This document shows, piece by piece, positions 8,909-16,941 of a stretch of 57,791 nucleotides of DNA. A program made the position numbers and the translations under genes. The notes beneath the pieces were generated by a model. It did no database searches, was not told the DNA's origin, and worked only from the letters and a program-made list of their open reading frames with translations. Every line of letters starts with the position of its first letter. The first letter of the stretch is position 1. This stretch comes from Halobellus sp. Atlit-31R. GTDB taxonomy: Archaea; Halobacteriota; Halobacteria; Halobacteriales; Haloferacaceae. The DNA lies in contig QPLR01000008.1 of NCBI GenBank assembly GCA_003665935.1, positions 1 to 57,791 on the forward strand, in the 5' to 3' direction.

Positions 8909-9125
8909 ATCAAACTCATAAGTCGGGAGGTACCTATTACATCGGATACTGACTTATAAGAGTTTACAAATACTTTAGAATATTTCCTAAACTATAAGTT
9001 ATCTACTGTACAAGGAGTTTTCACAGAGCCCGGCTGGTGGTACAGTTGGCTGGTGATGATTGAGTAGGTCGCGGCCGCGGTGTCTCCAGCACCCGGCCGC
9101 GGCGGGTTCTGCGGAGGCAGAACCG
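8909..9125. promoter_or_regulatory. Divergent AT-rich control region of the accessory element
   Basis: This 217-base gap separates the leftward repressor-like pair from the rightward operon. Positions 8940-9005 are very AT rich for this genome. They hold two TATAAG elements (8955-8960 and 8993-8998), the palindrome CTTATAAG (8953-8960) and a dyad TTTAG-N8-CTAAA (8974-8991). The right part is GC rich and ends in a perfect hairpin carrying the ribosome-binding site of the next gene. The layout resembles a repressor/lytic-operon switch; which protein binds where is inference. Confidence 0.6.
9105..9124 (+). promoter_or_regulatory. Hairpin presenting the ribosome-binding site in its loop
   Basis: GGTTCTGC and GCAGAACC form a perfect 8-bp stem closing a 4-base GGAG loop. 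GGAG(G) is a Shine-Dalgarno sequence, and the ATG at 9126 follows the stem after a single base. In mRNA the site would be displayed or masked by this structure, suggesting translational control of the first gene of the operon. Confidence 0.65.
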
Positions 9126-9557
9126 ATGAAATCCGATTTCGCGGGCATTCAAGCCCGCACGACCAGAGACGAACCGATTCCAAATAACAGCGGCGACTGC
9201 ACCTTTTGCACGAACCGAGCGACGGGCATCGACGCGCGCACCGGAAATCCGGTGTGTCGATCGTGTGGAACCGCGCTCGACGAGAGCGGGCACCGACTCG
9301 TCACCGACGGCGGCGACTCCGAGCCGGACGTCCTCGACGTCGTCGGCGCGCCCGACGGGGAGTCCTGTCGGCAGTGGGTTGAAAGCGGAGACGGGAAGAT
9401 CGCCGTCTGCGGCGAGCCAGCGGCCGTGATCGTGGTCTACGACGGGCTGACGAGAGTCAGTCGGACGGAGCCGCGGAACACCCTCGCCTGCGACGACCAC
9501 GGTTGGACGCGCGATCGTGACGTTCGACAGCCGGCCGCGGGAGGTGCCGGCGAATGA
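9126..9557 (+). CDS. Hypothetical protein with two CxxC pairs
   Basis: A 143-residue protein starting MKSDFAGIQARTTRDEP. CTFC and CRSCG pairs near residues 23-45 look like a zinc ribbon, and further cysteines occur later (SCRQW, AVCGEP, LACDDHGW). I do not recognise a family. An in-frame TTG at 9060 is a possible longer start, but ATG 9126 lies just after the GGAGG-bearing hairpin. Its TGA overlaps the ATG of the next gene. It heads a run of overlapping orphan genes typical of haloarchaeal integrated plasmids or proviruses. Confidence 0.65.
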   Translation: MKSDFAGIQARTTRDEPIPNNSGDCTFCTNRATGIDARTGNPVCRSCGTALDESGHRLVTDGGDSEPDVLDVVGAPDGESCRQWVESGDGKIAVCGEPAAVIVVYDGLTRVSRTEPRNTLACDDHGWTRDRDVRQPAAGGAGE

Positions 9558-10111
9558 CCGACGACGCGCTCACACTCTGCGCGTCCGGTCCCGCGCTGAC
9601 GACCACCGACGCGGAACGCGAGGGCGTCGCGATCGAGACGACCGTCACCGTCGACCTCGATGCCACGCTGAACGTCGACGCCGACTGGCTCGACGAACAC
9701 GCGACCGTCTACCGCAGCGGCGGCGCACGGCTTCCCCCCGCGAACGTCGCGCGCTTCGTCACCGAGACGCTGAGCGACGCGGAAGCCGCCTACGAACCCA
9801 CCGCGGCCGGCGAGTGGGACCTCCGACTCAGCGGCTCGATCGAGGCGTGGCAGGCCGCGGTGGTCCCGCTGGCGAAGCGCCACAGCTCGCGGGTCGCCGG
9901 CGAGGACGACGTCGCGAACGCCGCGTGTGCGATCCTCGACGACCTGACCGAGCACGCCGTCAGCGATCGCCCGCAGCTGGCGCTACTAGATGTTCTCGAA
10001 GAATACGACCCATCGGACTTCTCGAAGCAAAACGTTCTCAGCGCGCTGTCTGCGTCCGACAAATCGACACCGGATGCGACCCCGTCTCCGGAGGCGGTCG
10101 CCGATGACTGA
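9554..10111 (+). CDS. Hypothetical protein of the accessory element
   Basis: A 185-residue acidic protein starting MTDDALTLCASGPALTTTDA with no recognised motif, signal peptide or membrane segment. The first half reads as beta-rich (VAIETTVTVDLDATLNVDADW), the second half as helical. It overlaps its neighbours by four bases upstream and eight bases downstream, so it is translated as part of the operon at 9126-10598. No function can be proposed. Confidence 0.6.
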   Translation: MTDDALTLCASGPALTTTDAEREGVAIETTVTVDLDATLNVDADWLDEHATVYRSGGARLPPANVARFVTETLSDAEAAYEPTAAGEWDLRLSGSIEAWQAAVVPLAKRHSSRVAGEDDVANAACAILDDLTEHAVSDRPQLALLDVLEEYDPSDFSKQNVLSALSASDKSTPDATPSPEAVADD

Positions 10112-10346
10112 GGTGCTCGCCTGTCCGCACTGCGATTCGTCGGCGAACATCTTCCGGCGTAGTCCCGAAAAGCCCGTCTCGAAGCTCGACGACGGCGACG
10201 GCCGCTGGCGCTGTTCGGACTGTGACTCGGAGTTCGACGAGCCGAGCCGCCGGGAGTCGAAGCGCGGGCCACGCCCGCAGGGCGGGCTCGTCGGCCGACT
10301 GCTGAGAGCCGACAGCGGCGACGTCTCCGGGGTGGCCGATGACTGA
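10104..10346 (+). CDS. Small zinc-ribbon protein
   Basis: An 80-residue protein starting MTEVLACPHCDSSANIF. Two pairs, CPHC (about 7-10) and CSDC (about 36-39), define a single zinc ribbon followed by an Arg/Gly-rich tail. Such small ribbons are common in haloarchaeal mobile elements and may bind nucleic acid or protein; the role here is unknown. The ATG overlaps the end of the preceding gene, and its stop overlaps the next ATG. Confidence 0.6.
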   Translation: MTEVLACPHCDSSANIFRRSPEKPVSKLDDGDGRWRCSDCDSEFDEPSRRESKRGPRPQGGLVGRLLRADSGDVSGVADD

Positions 10347-10467
10347 CTACGTCGAGATGATGCAGCGCGCCGACCGGGCGATGCACGACGTCGCGCAGTT
10401 CCACCTACACGAGTTCGCGGCCGACGTTACGGGGGTAACCGACGGTCGCGGCCGGGAGGGGCGCTGA
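10339..10467 (+). CDS. Very small orphan protein (42 aa)
   Basis: MTDYVEMMQRADRAMHDVAQ begins a 42-residue acidic/His-containing peptide. The ATG overlaps the zinc-ribbon gene by eight bases, and its TGA shares an A with the ATG of the next small gene. The unbroken chain of overlaps is the main evidence that it is translated. No family recognised. Confidence 0.45.
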   Translation: MTDYVEMMQRADRAMHDVAQFHLHEFAADVTGVTDGRGREGR

Positions 10468-10598
10468 TGGCGACGACAGCGCCGAAACAGAAGACCAGCG
10501 TGGAACAGATCCAGATGCTGACGGATCACCACGACAGGCACGTCCGCTTAGCGGCGAAGATCGTGCTCAGGAACTGCTACGACGCGGAGGTTCACTGA
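10467..10598 (+). CDS. Very small orphan protein (43 aa)
   Basis: A 43-residue peptide starting MATTAPKQKTSVEQIQMLTD, with a basic, probably helical second half (HHDRHVRLAAKIVLRN). It starts within the stop of the previous gene (TGATG) and ends inside the 3' end of the convergent integrase gene, overlapping it by seven bases. No family recognised. Confidence 0.45.
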   Translation: MATTAPKQKTSVEQIQMLTDHHDRHVRLAAKIVLRNCYDAEVH

Positions 10599-11821
10599 TG
10601 CTGGATCGCTTCTTCGACGACGCGGACGGCGACCTCCGGGTCGGAGTCGATCTTTTCGAGCGTTTTCAGCAGCCCCTGCCGTTCGTCGGCATCGTCCGAC
10701 CGGGCCATCGCTTCCCGCAGAGACGATTTGACCGACTCGGCGGTCGCCGCGGCGGTCGGATCGACCGGAGCGCCGCAGTGGACGCACATCGGTTCGTCGT
10801 GGGGGGTTTCGTGGCCGCAACGCCGACACTCGACGGGGGCGAGCTTCTCGTTGCCGCTCTCGTCGACTTCGATGCCGTTGAGGGCAGCATACTGCCGGGC
10901 TTCGTCGCCTTCGCCGAAGCGGGAGACGTACCGCGAGACGGCTTCGGAGTTACGGGACCGGCCTTGGCGATCTTCGATCAGCGCTGCGTTCGCACCCTGT
11001 CGAGCGAGCCAGGAGGCGTTCGACTTGCGGAAGTTCGTCGGCGTCGTCGGCTTGTCGACCTCGGCGCGGTCGGCGACCTCCTTGAAGATGTCTCGGAAGC
11101 GTCGATACGACAGCGAGTCGGCGGTTCCGAGCTTCGACCAGAGCGGGGCGTCAGAGTCCCCGGAGTCGGGATGGGAGCCGAGCCACTGCGAGAGGTAGTG
11201 CTCGGACGGAACCAAGGTGACCGTTCGAGCGCCAGTCTTCCCGTCGACGCGGAGGCGGAGGCCGTAGTCGCCGTCGGAGATGTCGCCGACGGTCAGCTCT
11301 TGCAGCTCGCCGGAGCGGGCACCGGCGTCGAACGCGACGGCGATCAGCGCGGCGTCTCGGTCGTTCGTCGCGGCGTCGATCATCGGCTTGACGTCGTCTT
11401 CCCAGCGGAGCATATCCGCGGGATCGGGCGTCGGCTGGTAGTTCGAGGGCGTAGAGGCCGGAACCCACGAGACGGAATCGGGGATGTCGTCGCCGTCTGT
11501 GAGGTGCTTTGCGAACCCACGGAGGGCGACGCGGTAGTCGCGGTTCGTTTCGGGGTTGTCGTACTGGCGGTTGATCCAGCGGACGACCGTCTTGGCGGCG
11601 GCCTCGTCGTCGATGACCGCAGCGATGTCGGTATCGGCGTGTTCGCTGATTCGGGTACAGTGTCGAAGCAACTTCTCGCGGCGGTAGGCGGAGTACTCGC
11701 TGGAGAGCAGCGCCATCGTGTCCTCGAACTCGAGGAGGGCGTCGCGATCACGAGGACAGCCGCCGCGATCGTCGCGATTGAGCTTGTCGCGGAGCGTTCG
11801 AACTCGACGTTCGGGATCCAT
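10592..11821 (-). CDS. Tyrosine recombinase/integrase (haloarchaeal element type)
   Basis: A 409-residue integrase. It has an N-terminal SAM-like DNA-binding domain, then a catalytic domain with the first Arg in GARSGELQEL, a TPTNFRKSNASWLARQG segment at the HxxR position (Thr where His is usual) and the nucleophile in AVSRYVSRFG. A C-terminal zinc ribbon (CRRCG...CVHCG) follows. This form is typical of haloarchaeal plasmid and provirus integrases. GTG 11833 is an alternative start. The gene reads away from a tRNA-Thr 43 bases upstream, the usual arrangement after tRNA-targeted integration. Confidence 0.85.
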   Translation of the reverse strand: MDPERRVRTLRDKLNRDDRGGCPRDRDALLEFEDTMALLSSEYSAYRREKLLRHCTRISEHADTDIAAVIDDEAAAKTVVRWINRQYDNPETNRDYRVALRGFAKHLTDGDDIPDSVSWVPASTPSNYQPTPDPADMLRWEDDVKPMIDAATNDRDAALIAVAFDAGARSGELQELTVGDISDGDYGLRLRVDGKTGARTVTLVPSEHYLSQWLGSHPDSGDSDAPLWSKLGTADSLSYRRFRDIFKEVADRAEVDKPTTPTNFRKSNASWLARQGANAALIEDRQGRSRNSEAVSRYVSRFGEGDEARQYAALNGIEVDESGNEKLAPVECRRCGHETPHDEPMCVHCGAPVDPTAAATAESVKSSLREAMARSDDADERQGLLKTLEKIDSDPEVAVRVVEEAIQHQ

Positions 11822-11863
11822 ATGAGACAACACGCAAAAGAGGCACGTGAAGTTTTGGAGCAG

Positions 11864-11936
11864 AGCCGGTGGAGGGATTTGAACCCTCGGCCTATTCCTT
11901 ACGAAGGAATCGCTCTGCCAGCTGAGCTACACCGGC
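11864..11936 (-). tRNA. tRNA-Thr (anticodon CGT)
   Basis: The minus strand reads GCCGGTGTAGCTCAGCTGGC with a D-arm, an anticodon stem ATTCC/GGAAT closing loop TTCGTAA (anticodon CGT), a GGTTCAAATCC T-arm and an acceptor 3' side CACCGGC with discriminator U. The gene is complete, with no intron and no encoded CCA. The integrase gene lies next to its 3' end, so the tRNA is the probable attB, left intact after integration. Confidence 0.95.
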
Positions 11937-11997
11937 GCAGTCGTGTAGACGCACTCGTTCGTACTGCGATGACTAACAAAAGACTTCCGAATCACCC

Positions 11998-12990
11998 TCA
12001 CCGCGACGTGAGCCGGACGTCGAGACAGACGTTGTACTCGTGGGGGGCGTACGAGCGAACTACCCGCTCCGTCTCGACCGCGACATCGTAGGCGGGGGTC
12101 GCGGCCGCCGCGGCCGCCCGAATCGCGCGCTCGCCGGGGCCGAAGGGGTCGTCCTCGTGCTGGATGTCGTAGTAGTGCAGTACGCACTCCTCGCCGGCGA
12201 GCGCAATTGCCGTGTCGAGGAAGTCGTCGGCGCTGTGCGGGAGATTCATCACCAATCGGTCGGCCCACCCGGCGTAGTCGGCTGTGAGGTCGCGGACGTC
12301 GCCGTGGACGGCCGTCACGCGCTCTGCGACGCCGTTGCGGCAGGCGTTCTCGCGGAGGTACTCGACCGCGACGGGGTTGAGATCGCAGGCGACGACCTCG
12401 GCGCCGCGGTCGGCCATCGGAACGGCGAACGGGCCGACCCCGGCGAACATATCGATCACGCGTTCGTCGGCTTCGACCTGTGAGATCACGCGGTGCCGCT
12501 CCGTCGCGAGGCGGGGCGAGAAGTACACCTCGGCGATGTCGAGCGCGAACTCCGAGCCGTACTCGCGGTGGACCGTCTCCGTGGAGTCGCCGACGAGGAC
12601 GTCCCACTCGCGGACTCGGAGCTCGCCCTGCACTTTCGAGGCGCGGTTCACCACCGTTCGGGCGCGGAGGTCCGACTCGACGATGGCGTCGGCGATCCGC
12701 CGCGCTCGGTCGGGGTCGTCCTCGTCGAGGATGACGACGTCGCCGAGTCGCTCGTAGGAGGGCTCGAAGCCGAGCACGTCTGCGGGTCGCGTCTGCGTCT
12801 CCCGCGCGGGGGCGTCGCGGTCGACGACCTCGAACGCCGCGGGGACGGCCGCCGGGTCCGTGACGGGAACGAAGAGCACCCCGTCCTCGACCGTGATCTC
12901 GTGCTCCCGATCGACGAGGTCGCGCTCCGCGAGCGCCTGACGGGTCTCTTCGCCCTCGCTCGTCGGCACGCGAACGCACGGGACAGCCAT
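11998..12990 (-). CDS. trm5: tRNA (guanine(37)-N1)-methyltransferase Trm5
   Basis: A 330-residue methyltransferase that makes m1G37, which prevents frameshifting. The SAM-binding motif is IDMFAGVGPFAVPMA, followed by VVACDLNP (motif II). The catalytic NLPHSADDFL matches the Trm5 'NLPxxxxxFL' motif. The N-terminal D1/D2 region is present, so this is full length. ATG 12990 is preferred over a TTG two codons upstream. It lies upstream of the tRNA-Thr gene on the same strand. Confidence 0.93.
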   Translation of the reverse strand: MAVPCVRVPTSEGEETRQALAERDLVDREHEITVEDGVLFVPVTDPAAVPAAFEVVDRDAPARETQTRPADVLGFEPSYERLGDVVILDEDDPDRARRIADAIVESDLRARTVVNRASKVQGELRVREWDVLVGDSTETVHREYGSEFALDIAEVYFSPRLATERHRVISQVEADERVIDMFAGVGPFAVPMADRGAEVVACDLNPVAVEYLRENACRNGVAERVTAVHGDVRDLTADYAGWADRLVMNLPHSADDFLDTAIALAGEECVLHYYDIQHEDDPFGPGERAIRAAAAAATPAYDVAVETERVVRSYAPHEYNVCLDVRLTSR

Positions 12991-13104
12991 ACTCAAGCGT
13001 GGCGAGCGACCGGAGTAAGCGTGACGTTTCGCTTCCGGACGCGATCCACACGGACGGGACGACGCGCACCGGGGCCTCCGAGCGGCGGACGGCGAGAGCG
13101 GCGC

Positions 13105-13446
13105 CTACGACTGTTCCATAGACGGCTGCTCCGTCTGATCGGCCGACTCGACGCGCGCTACGTACGATTCGACCGCCGATGCGGCCGCTTCGGGTGCGGT
13201 GTAGGTGTCGCCGAGCCCGACCTCCCGGTGCTCCCACCCCGCGTCGTAGACGTAGACGTCGACCCACCAGTACAGCGACAGTCCGCGGGAGAACTCCCGG
13301 ATCCGGACGCGGTGGTCGCCGTCGGCGTTCTCGTACGTCGTCACCCGATCGCGGGGCTGCGCCGACCACCCGGACGGCAGGTCGACGTCGAACGGGTCCG
13401 CGTCCGCCTGCTCGGCGCCGTCGAGACGTTCCTCGTCGGTCGTCAC
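13105..13446 (-). CDS. Hypothetical protein at the end of the copper-ATPase operon
   Basis: A 113-residue acidic protein starting (GTG) VTTDEERLDGAEQADADPFD. The core LPSGW...RVRIREFSRGLSLYWWVDVYVYDAGWEHREVG looks like a compact beta sheet. No catalytic motif, signal or membrane segment. The GTG lies two bases after the stop of the upstream ATPase gene, so cotranscription is likely. A longer in-frame ORF runs up to 14082 inside the ATPase and is rejected as its start. Function unknown. Confidence 0.6.
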   Translation of the reverse strand: MTTDEERLDGAEQADADPFDVDLPSGWSAQPRDRVTTYENADGDHRVRIREFSRGLSLYWWVDVYVYDAGWEHREVGLGDTYTAPEAAASAVESYVARVESADQTEQPSMEQS

Positions 13447-13448
13447 AA

Positions 13449-16094
13449 CTATTCGACGGACGTGCGCTCGGGACTTGTAGCTCCCGGTTCGGTCGGGGTC
13501 GCCCCGCGCTGTGGATCGGGCTCCGAGCCGGCGTCCGTGGCGTGGTCTGCACCGGCGTTCGAGTCGGAGCCCGAGTCCACGTTCGCGATCGACCGCGAGG
13601 AGTTCGTGACGACGAGGAGGCTGCTGGCGCCCATCGCGACGGCCGCCAGAAGGGGGTTCAACACGCCGGCGATCGCGAGCGGGACCGCGACGAGATTGTA
13701 GACGAACGCCCAGCCGAGGTTCTCCCGGATCCGCCGGTGGGTCCCGCTCGCGACGTCGAAGACGGCCGGGACTGCGTCGAGCCCCTCGTCGACGATCACG
13801 GCGTCGGCCGCGCTGCCGGCGAGGTCGGTGCCGGAGCCGAGCGCGATCCCGACGTCGGCGCTCGCCAGCGCGGGGGCGTCGTTCGAGCCGTCGCCGACCA
13901 TCGCGACCGTCCCGCGAGAGCGGAGTCGCTGCACCGTCTCGGCCTTCGCCTCGGGCGGCACACCGGCGAACACCTCGTCGACCGCACCGTGCCGCCGGAA
14001 CCGCTCTGCGGCCCGCTCGTCGTCGCCTGTGAGGACGACGACCTCGCGCCCGTCGCCGAGGTCGTCGACGACCGCCTCCCACTCGGCACGCGGCGCGTCT
14101 CCGACGTCGAGAACGGCCCGCGCGCGCCCGTCCCAGCCGACGAACGTCGGGACGCGACCCTCCGAGCGGATCGCGTCCGCCGCCGTCGCGAGCGACTCTC
14201 CGATTGCGAAGTCGTGCTCCCGGAGGAGCGTCGGGTGCCCGACGACGACGTCCGTGGTCGCCGCGTCGTCGCGCGCATCACCAGTGGCCGAGTCGACGCG
14301 TCCCGCGGTCGAACCGCCGTGTCCCGCGGTCGAGTCGACACGTCCAGTGACTCCCTTCGGGTGCGCGCGCGGGTCTGTCACGTCCGGGAGGGCGTCGGGC
14401 GCAGCCTCGACGACGGCGTTCGCGATCGGATGCGAGGCGTAGCGTTCGACGGCGGCGGCGAGTTCGAGCGCGCGCTCGGCCGTCGTCTCCGCATCGTCCC
14501 GGAGTTCGCCGCCGTCGGCCGCCGTGGGTCGCCCGCGTTCGGCCTCGTCGACGGTCGTATCGACGACCCGCATCCGACCGTCGGTCAGCGTCCCGGTCTT
14601 GTCGAAGACCACGACGTCGGCGTCTGGCGCGTCCTCGAAAACCGCGTCGGAGGCGACGACGACGCCCGCGGCCGCTGCGTCACGAACACCGGCGGCCACG
14701 GCGAGCGGCGTCGCGAGCCCGAGCGCACACGGACAGGAGACGACGAGGACGGTCAGTCCGGTCAGGATCGACTCCGCGATCGGCGTCCCGGTGACTGCGA
14801 AGCCGACGGTCGTCAGCACAGCGAGCGTGAGCACGAGCGGGACGAACACCGTCGCCAGTTTGTCCGCGAGTCGCTGGGCTCCCGAGCGCGAGGACTGGAT
14901 CTCCCACAGGAGTTCGACCAGCCGATCGAGCGTGCTCGTCGCGGCGTCGCCGACCGCGACTGTGATCGGGTCGTCGGTGACGACAGTGCCGCCGAGGACG
15001 TCGTCACCGGGACCGCGACGGTCCGGCAGCGACTCCCCGGTGACGAGCGACTCGTCGATCGCCGCGCTCCCCTCGACGACGACGCCGTCGACGGGAATTC
15101 GCTCGCCCGGGCGCACGAGCACCTGCTCGCCCGCCGCCAGCTCGTCGACTGGGACCGTCTCGGTCGTTCCGTCGGCCGCGAGCCGGGTCGCGTCGCTGAC
15201 GCGGGCGCTCGTCAGATTCGTCAGCCGGCTCGCCGCGCGCTGTTTGATCCGGTCTTCGTAGTAGTTGCCGACGGTGACGACCAGAACGATCGCGACGCTC
15301 ACGTCGAAGTAGACGTGCGAGCGGCCGGCGAGCATCGAACCGATGCTGAACACGTACGCCGAGACGGCCGCGAGCGCGACCAGGAGGTCCATATTCGGCT
15401 GTCCCGCGCGGAGACTGACGTACGCACCGCGGAGCAGCGGGTAGCCCGTATAGAAGAGCACGATCGAGGACATCACCCAGACGTTGCCGAGGACGTAGAG
15501 CCCGTCGAGACCGCCGAGATCGACCAGCGGCTGGAAGCCGAGGTAGGTCGGATAGAGGAAGACAGCGTACCAGACCATCACCATCATTCCGAAGACGCCG
15601 CCGCCGATGAGGAACGTCGCGAGTCCGGCGCGCTCGTCGTCGTCGTCCGCGTCCGGATCGTCCACGTCGTAGCCGTAGCGGTGCAGCAGCGCGCCGAGGT
15701 CGTCGACGTCGGTCCGCTCTGAGTCGTAGGTGATCGAGAGCATATCCGTCGCGTACGACGCTTCGGCCACGTAGACGCCGTCGTCGTTGGCGGCGGTGGA
15801 CTCGATGAACGTCTCGCAGGTCGCACAGTGCATCCCGTCGACCGCGAGATACGTCTGTTCGGCGTCCTCCGGCGGCTCGACAGACTCCGCCTCCGCCTCC
15901 GCGTCGCCGAGTTCGGATTCGATGTCGGCGTCGGCTGCGGCGTCCGGCCCCCCGAGCGCTCGGGCGACCTCCAGACAGCCGCGGCAACAGTACGCGCCCT
16001 CGACCTCGTCGTCGCTCACCGGCGGGTCGGGGGTCGGAAGGTCACAGAGCGAACACGCGTCGGGGTCGAGGTCAGTGTCGGTTCTCGTAGTCAT
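13449..16094 (-). CDS. Copper-type heavy-metal P-type ATPase (CopA/FixI-like)
   Basis: An 881-residue P1B ATPase. The N-terminus has a Cys cluster (C14, C17, C36, C37, C40) like the metal-binding domain of FixI/CcoI-type pumps, then an HMA domain with GMHCATC (C90, C93). Core motifs: TGES (352-355), CPC in the membrane (454-456), DKTGT (498-502), a YASHPIANAV HP motif and GDGSNDAPALASADVG. The C-terminal YNLVAVPLA and MGASS motifs support Cu(I) specificity. It is coupled to a TauE/SafE-like gene and divergent from the ba3 oxidase, so export of copper for oxidase assembly is the likely role; detoxification is the alternative. Confidence 0.9.
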   Translation of the reverse strand: MTTRTDTDLDPDACSLCDLPTPDPPVSDDEVEGAYCCRGCLEVARALGGPDAAADADIESELGDAEAEAESVEPPEDAEQTYLAVDGMHCATCETFIESTAANDDGVYVAEASYATDMLSITYDSERTDVDDLGALLHRYGYDVDDPDADDDDERAGLATFLIGGGVFGMMVMVWYAVFLYPTYLGFQPLVDLGGLDGLYVLGNVWVMSSIVLFYTGYPLLRGAYVSLRAGQPNMDLLVALAAVSAYVFSIGSMLAGRSHVYFDVSVAIVLVVTVGNYYEDRIKQRAASRLTNLTSARVSDATRLAADGTTETVPVDELAAGEQVLVRPGERIPVDGVVVEGSAAIDESLVTGESLPDRRGPGDDVLGGTVVTDDPITVAVGDAATSTLDRLVELLWEIQSSRSGAQRLADKLATVFVPLVLTLAVLTTVGFAVTGTPIAESILTGLTVLVVSCPCALGLATPLAVAAGVRDAAAAGVVVASDAVFEDAPDADVVVFDKTGTLTDGRMRVVDTTVDEAERGRPTAADGGELRDDAETTAERALELAAAVERYASHPIANAVVEAAPDALPDVTDPRAHPKGVTGRVDSTAGHGGSTAGRVDSATGDARDDAATTDVVVGHPTLLREHDFAIGESLATAADAIRSEGRVPTFVGWDGRARAVLDVGDAPRAEWEAVVDDLGDGREVVVLTGDDERAAERFRRHGAVDEVFAGVPPEAKAETVQRLRSRGTVAMVGDGSNDAPALASADVGIALGSGTDLAGSAADAVIVDEGLDAVPAVFDVASGTHRRIRENLGWAFVYNLVAVPLAIAGVLNPLLAAVAMGASSLLVVTNSSRSIANVDSGSDSNAGADHATDAGSEPDPQRGATPTEPGATSPERTSVE

Positions 16095-16098
16095 CGTC

Positions 16099-16935
16099 TC
16101 ATCCGAGCGGTTGGTAGACCGGGATCATCGGGTGCGGTAGGTGGATCCCCACGAGCATCAGTCCGTGCGCCAGAGGTAAGTACCCCAAGATCAGAAACGC
16201 CGCGCCGAGCACGCGGTGGAGCGTTCGGCGGCGACCCGTCGACAGCGTCCCCAGCGCCGTCCCGTAGACGAAAAGCGTCGGAATCGTTCCAAGCCCCAGA
16301 AGCGACAGCAACACCGCCGCCCGGAGCGGCTTGCCGATCGCGAACGCATAGAGGTAGGCGGGGTAGGTGATCGGGCAGGGAAGGAAGGCGTGACCGAAGC
16401 CGAGCCCGACGATGCGGACGTCCCCCACTAACGCGTCGACGCGACTCGTGAGCGCAGTGCTGACGGTCGCGAACGCGGCCGAGAGCCGCCCCGGCAGTCG
16501 GACGGTCGCGCCGACGCCACCGCGGAGATACGACACGCCGGTCGTCATAATCAGCCCGCCGATCAGAATGCCGGTCGCGGCTCTGATCCCGTTGCCGACG
16601 GCGACGACGGCGTCCGCCGCGCCGATCGTGAGCGCGCCGATGGCGGCGAGGACGGCCCCGACGACGGCGTACCCACCGGCGCGCCCGATGTTGAACAGCG
16701 CGTGTTGCCGGACCTGCCGGACGGACAGGCCGACGTCGCTGTCGTCGGTCGCTTCGAGCCGGTCGGCGTAGACGCTCACCAGCGGCCCGCACATACCGAG
16801 ACAGTGCGCGCCGCCGAGCGCGCCGATCACCAGGAAGACGCCGGCTTCGACGTTCGAGGCCGAGAGTTCGCCGACGTCGACCGCAGCAAGCGGCAGCCCG
16901 GCGATCGGCAGCGGCGAGAGCGCCGACGGGAGCAC
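16099..16935 (-). CDS. Sulfite exporter TauE/SafE-family (DsbD_2/CcoH-type) membrane protein
   Basis: A 278-residue polytopic membrane protein. It has the signature GGAHCLGMCGPLV near the N-terminus and a second Cys-containing motif, FLPCPITYPAYLYA, in a later helix. The pair is typical of the TauE/SafE-DsbD_2 family found next to CcoI-type copper ATPases in oxidase-maturation loci, where they help deliver copper or electrons. The start is GTG 16935. It lies four bases upstream of the ATPase and six bases downstream of the 73-residue membrane protein, in one operon. Confidence 0.8.
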   Translation of the reverse strand: MLPSALSPLPIAGLPLAAVDVGELSASNVEAGVFLVIGALGGAHCLGMCGPLVSVYADRLEATDDSDVGLSVRQVRQHALFNIGRAGGYAVVGAVLAAIGALTIGAADAVVAVGNGIRAATGILIGGLIMTTGVSYLRGGVGATVRLPGRLSAAFATVSTALTSRVDALVGDVRIVGLGFGHAFLPCPITYPAYLYAFAIGKPLRAAVLLSLLGLGTIPTLFVYGTALGTLSTGRRRTLHRVLGAAFLILGYLPLAHGLMLVGIHLPHPMIPVYQPLG

Positions 16936-16941
16936 GGCCGA

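Noticed and set aside
8118..9060. Search for a second attachment site (repeat of the tRNA-Thr 3' end)
   Set aside because: No stretch matching the T-arm and acceptor end of tRNA-Thr was found by eye here or at the left edge, so no att pair is claimed.
10598..12091. A 497-codon plus-strand ORF across the integrase and tRNA
   Set aside because: It is antisense to the integrase, runs through the tRNA-Thr gene, and has no recognisable motif; long shadow ORFs are common in this GC-rich genome.
13179..15722. An 847-codon plus-strand ORF
   Set aside because: It is antisense to the copper ATPase, whose conserved motifs are complete on the minus strand. The plus-strand product is Arg/Asp-rich without any domain.
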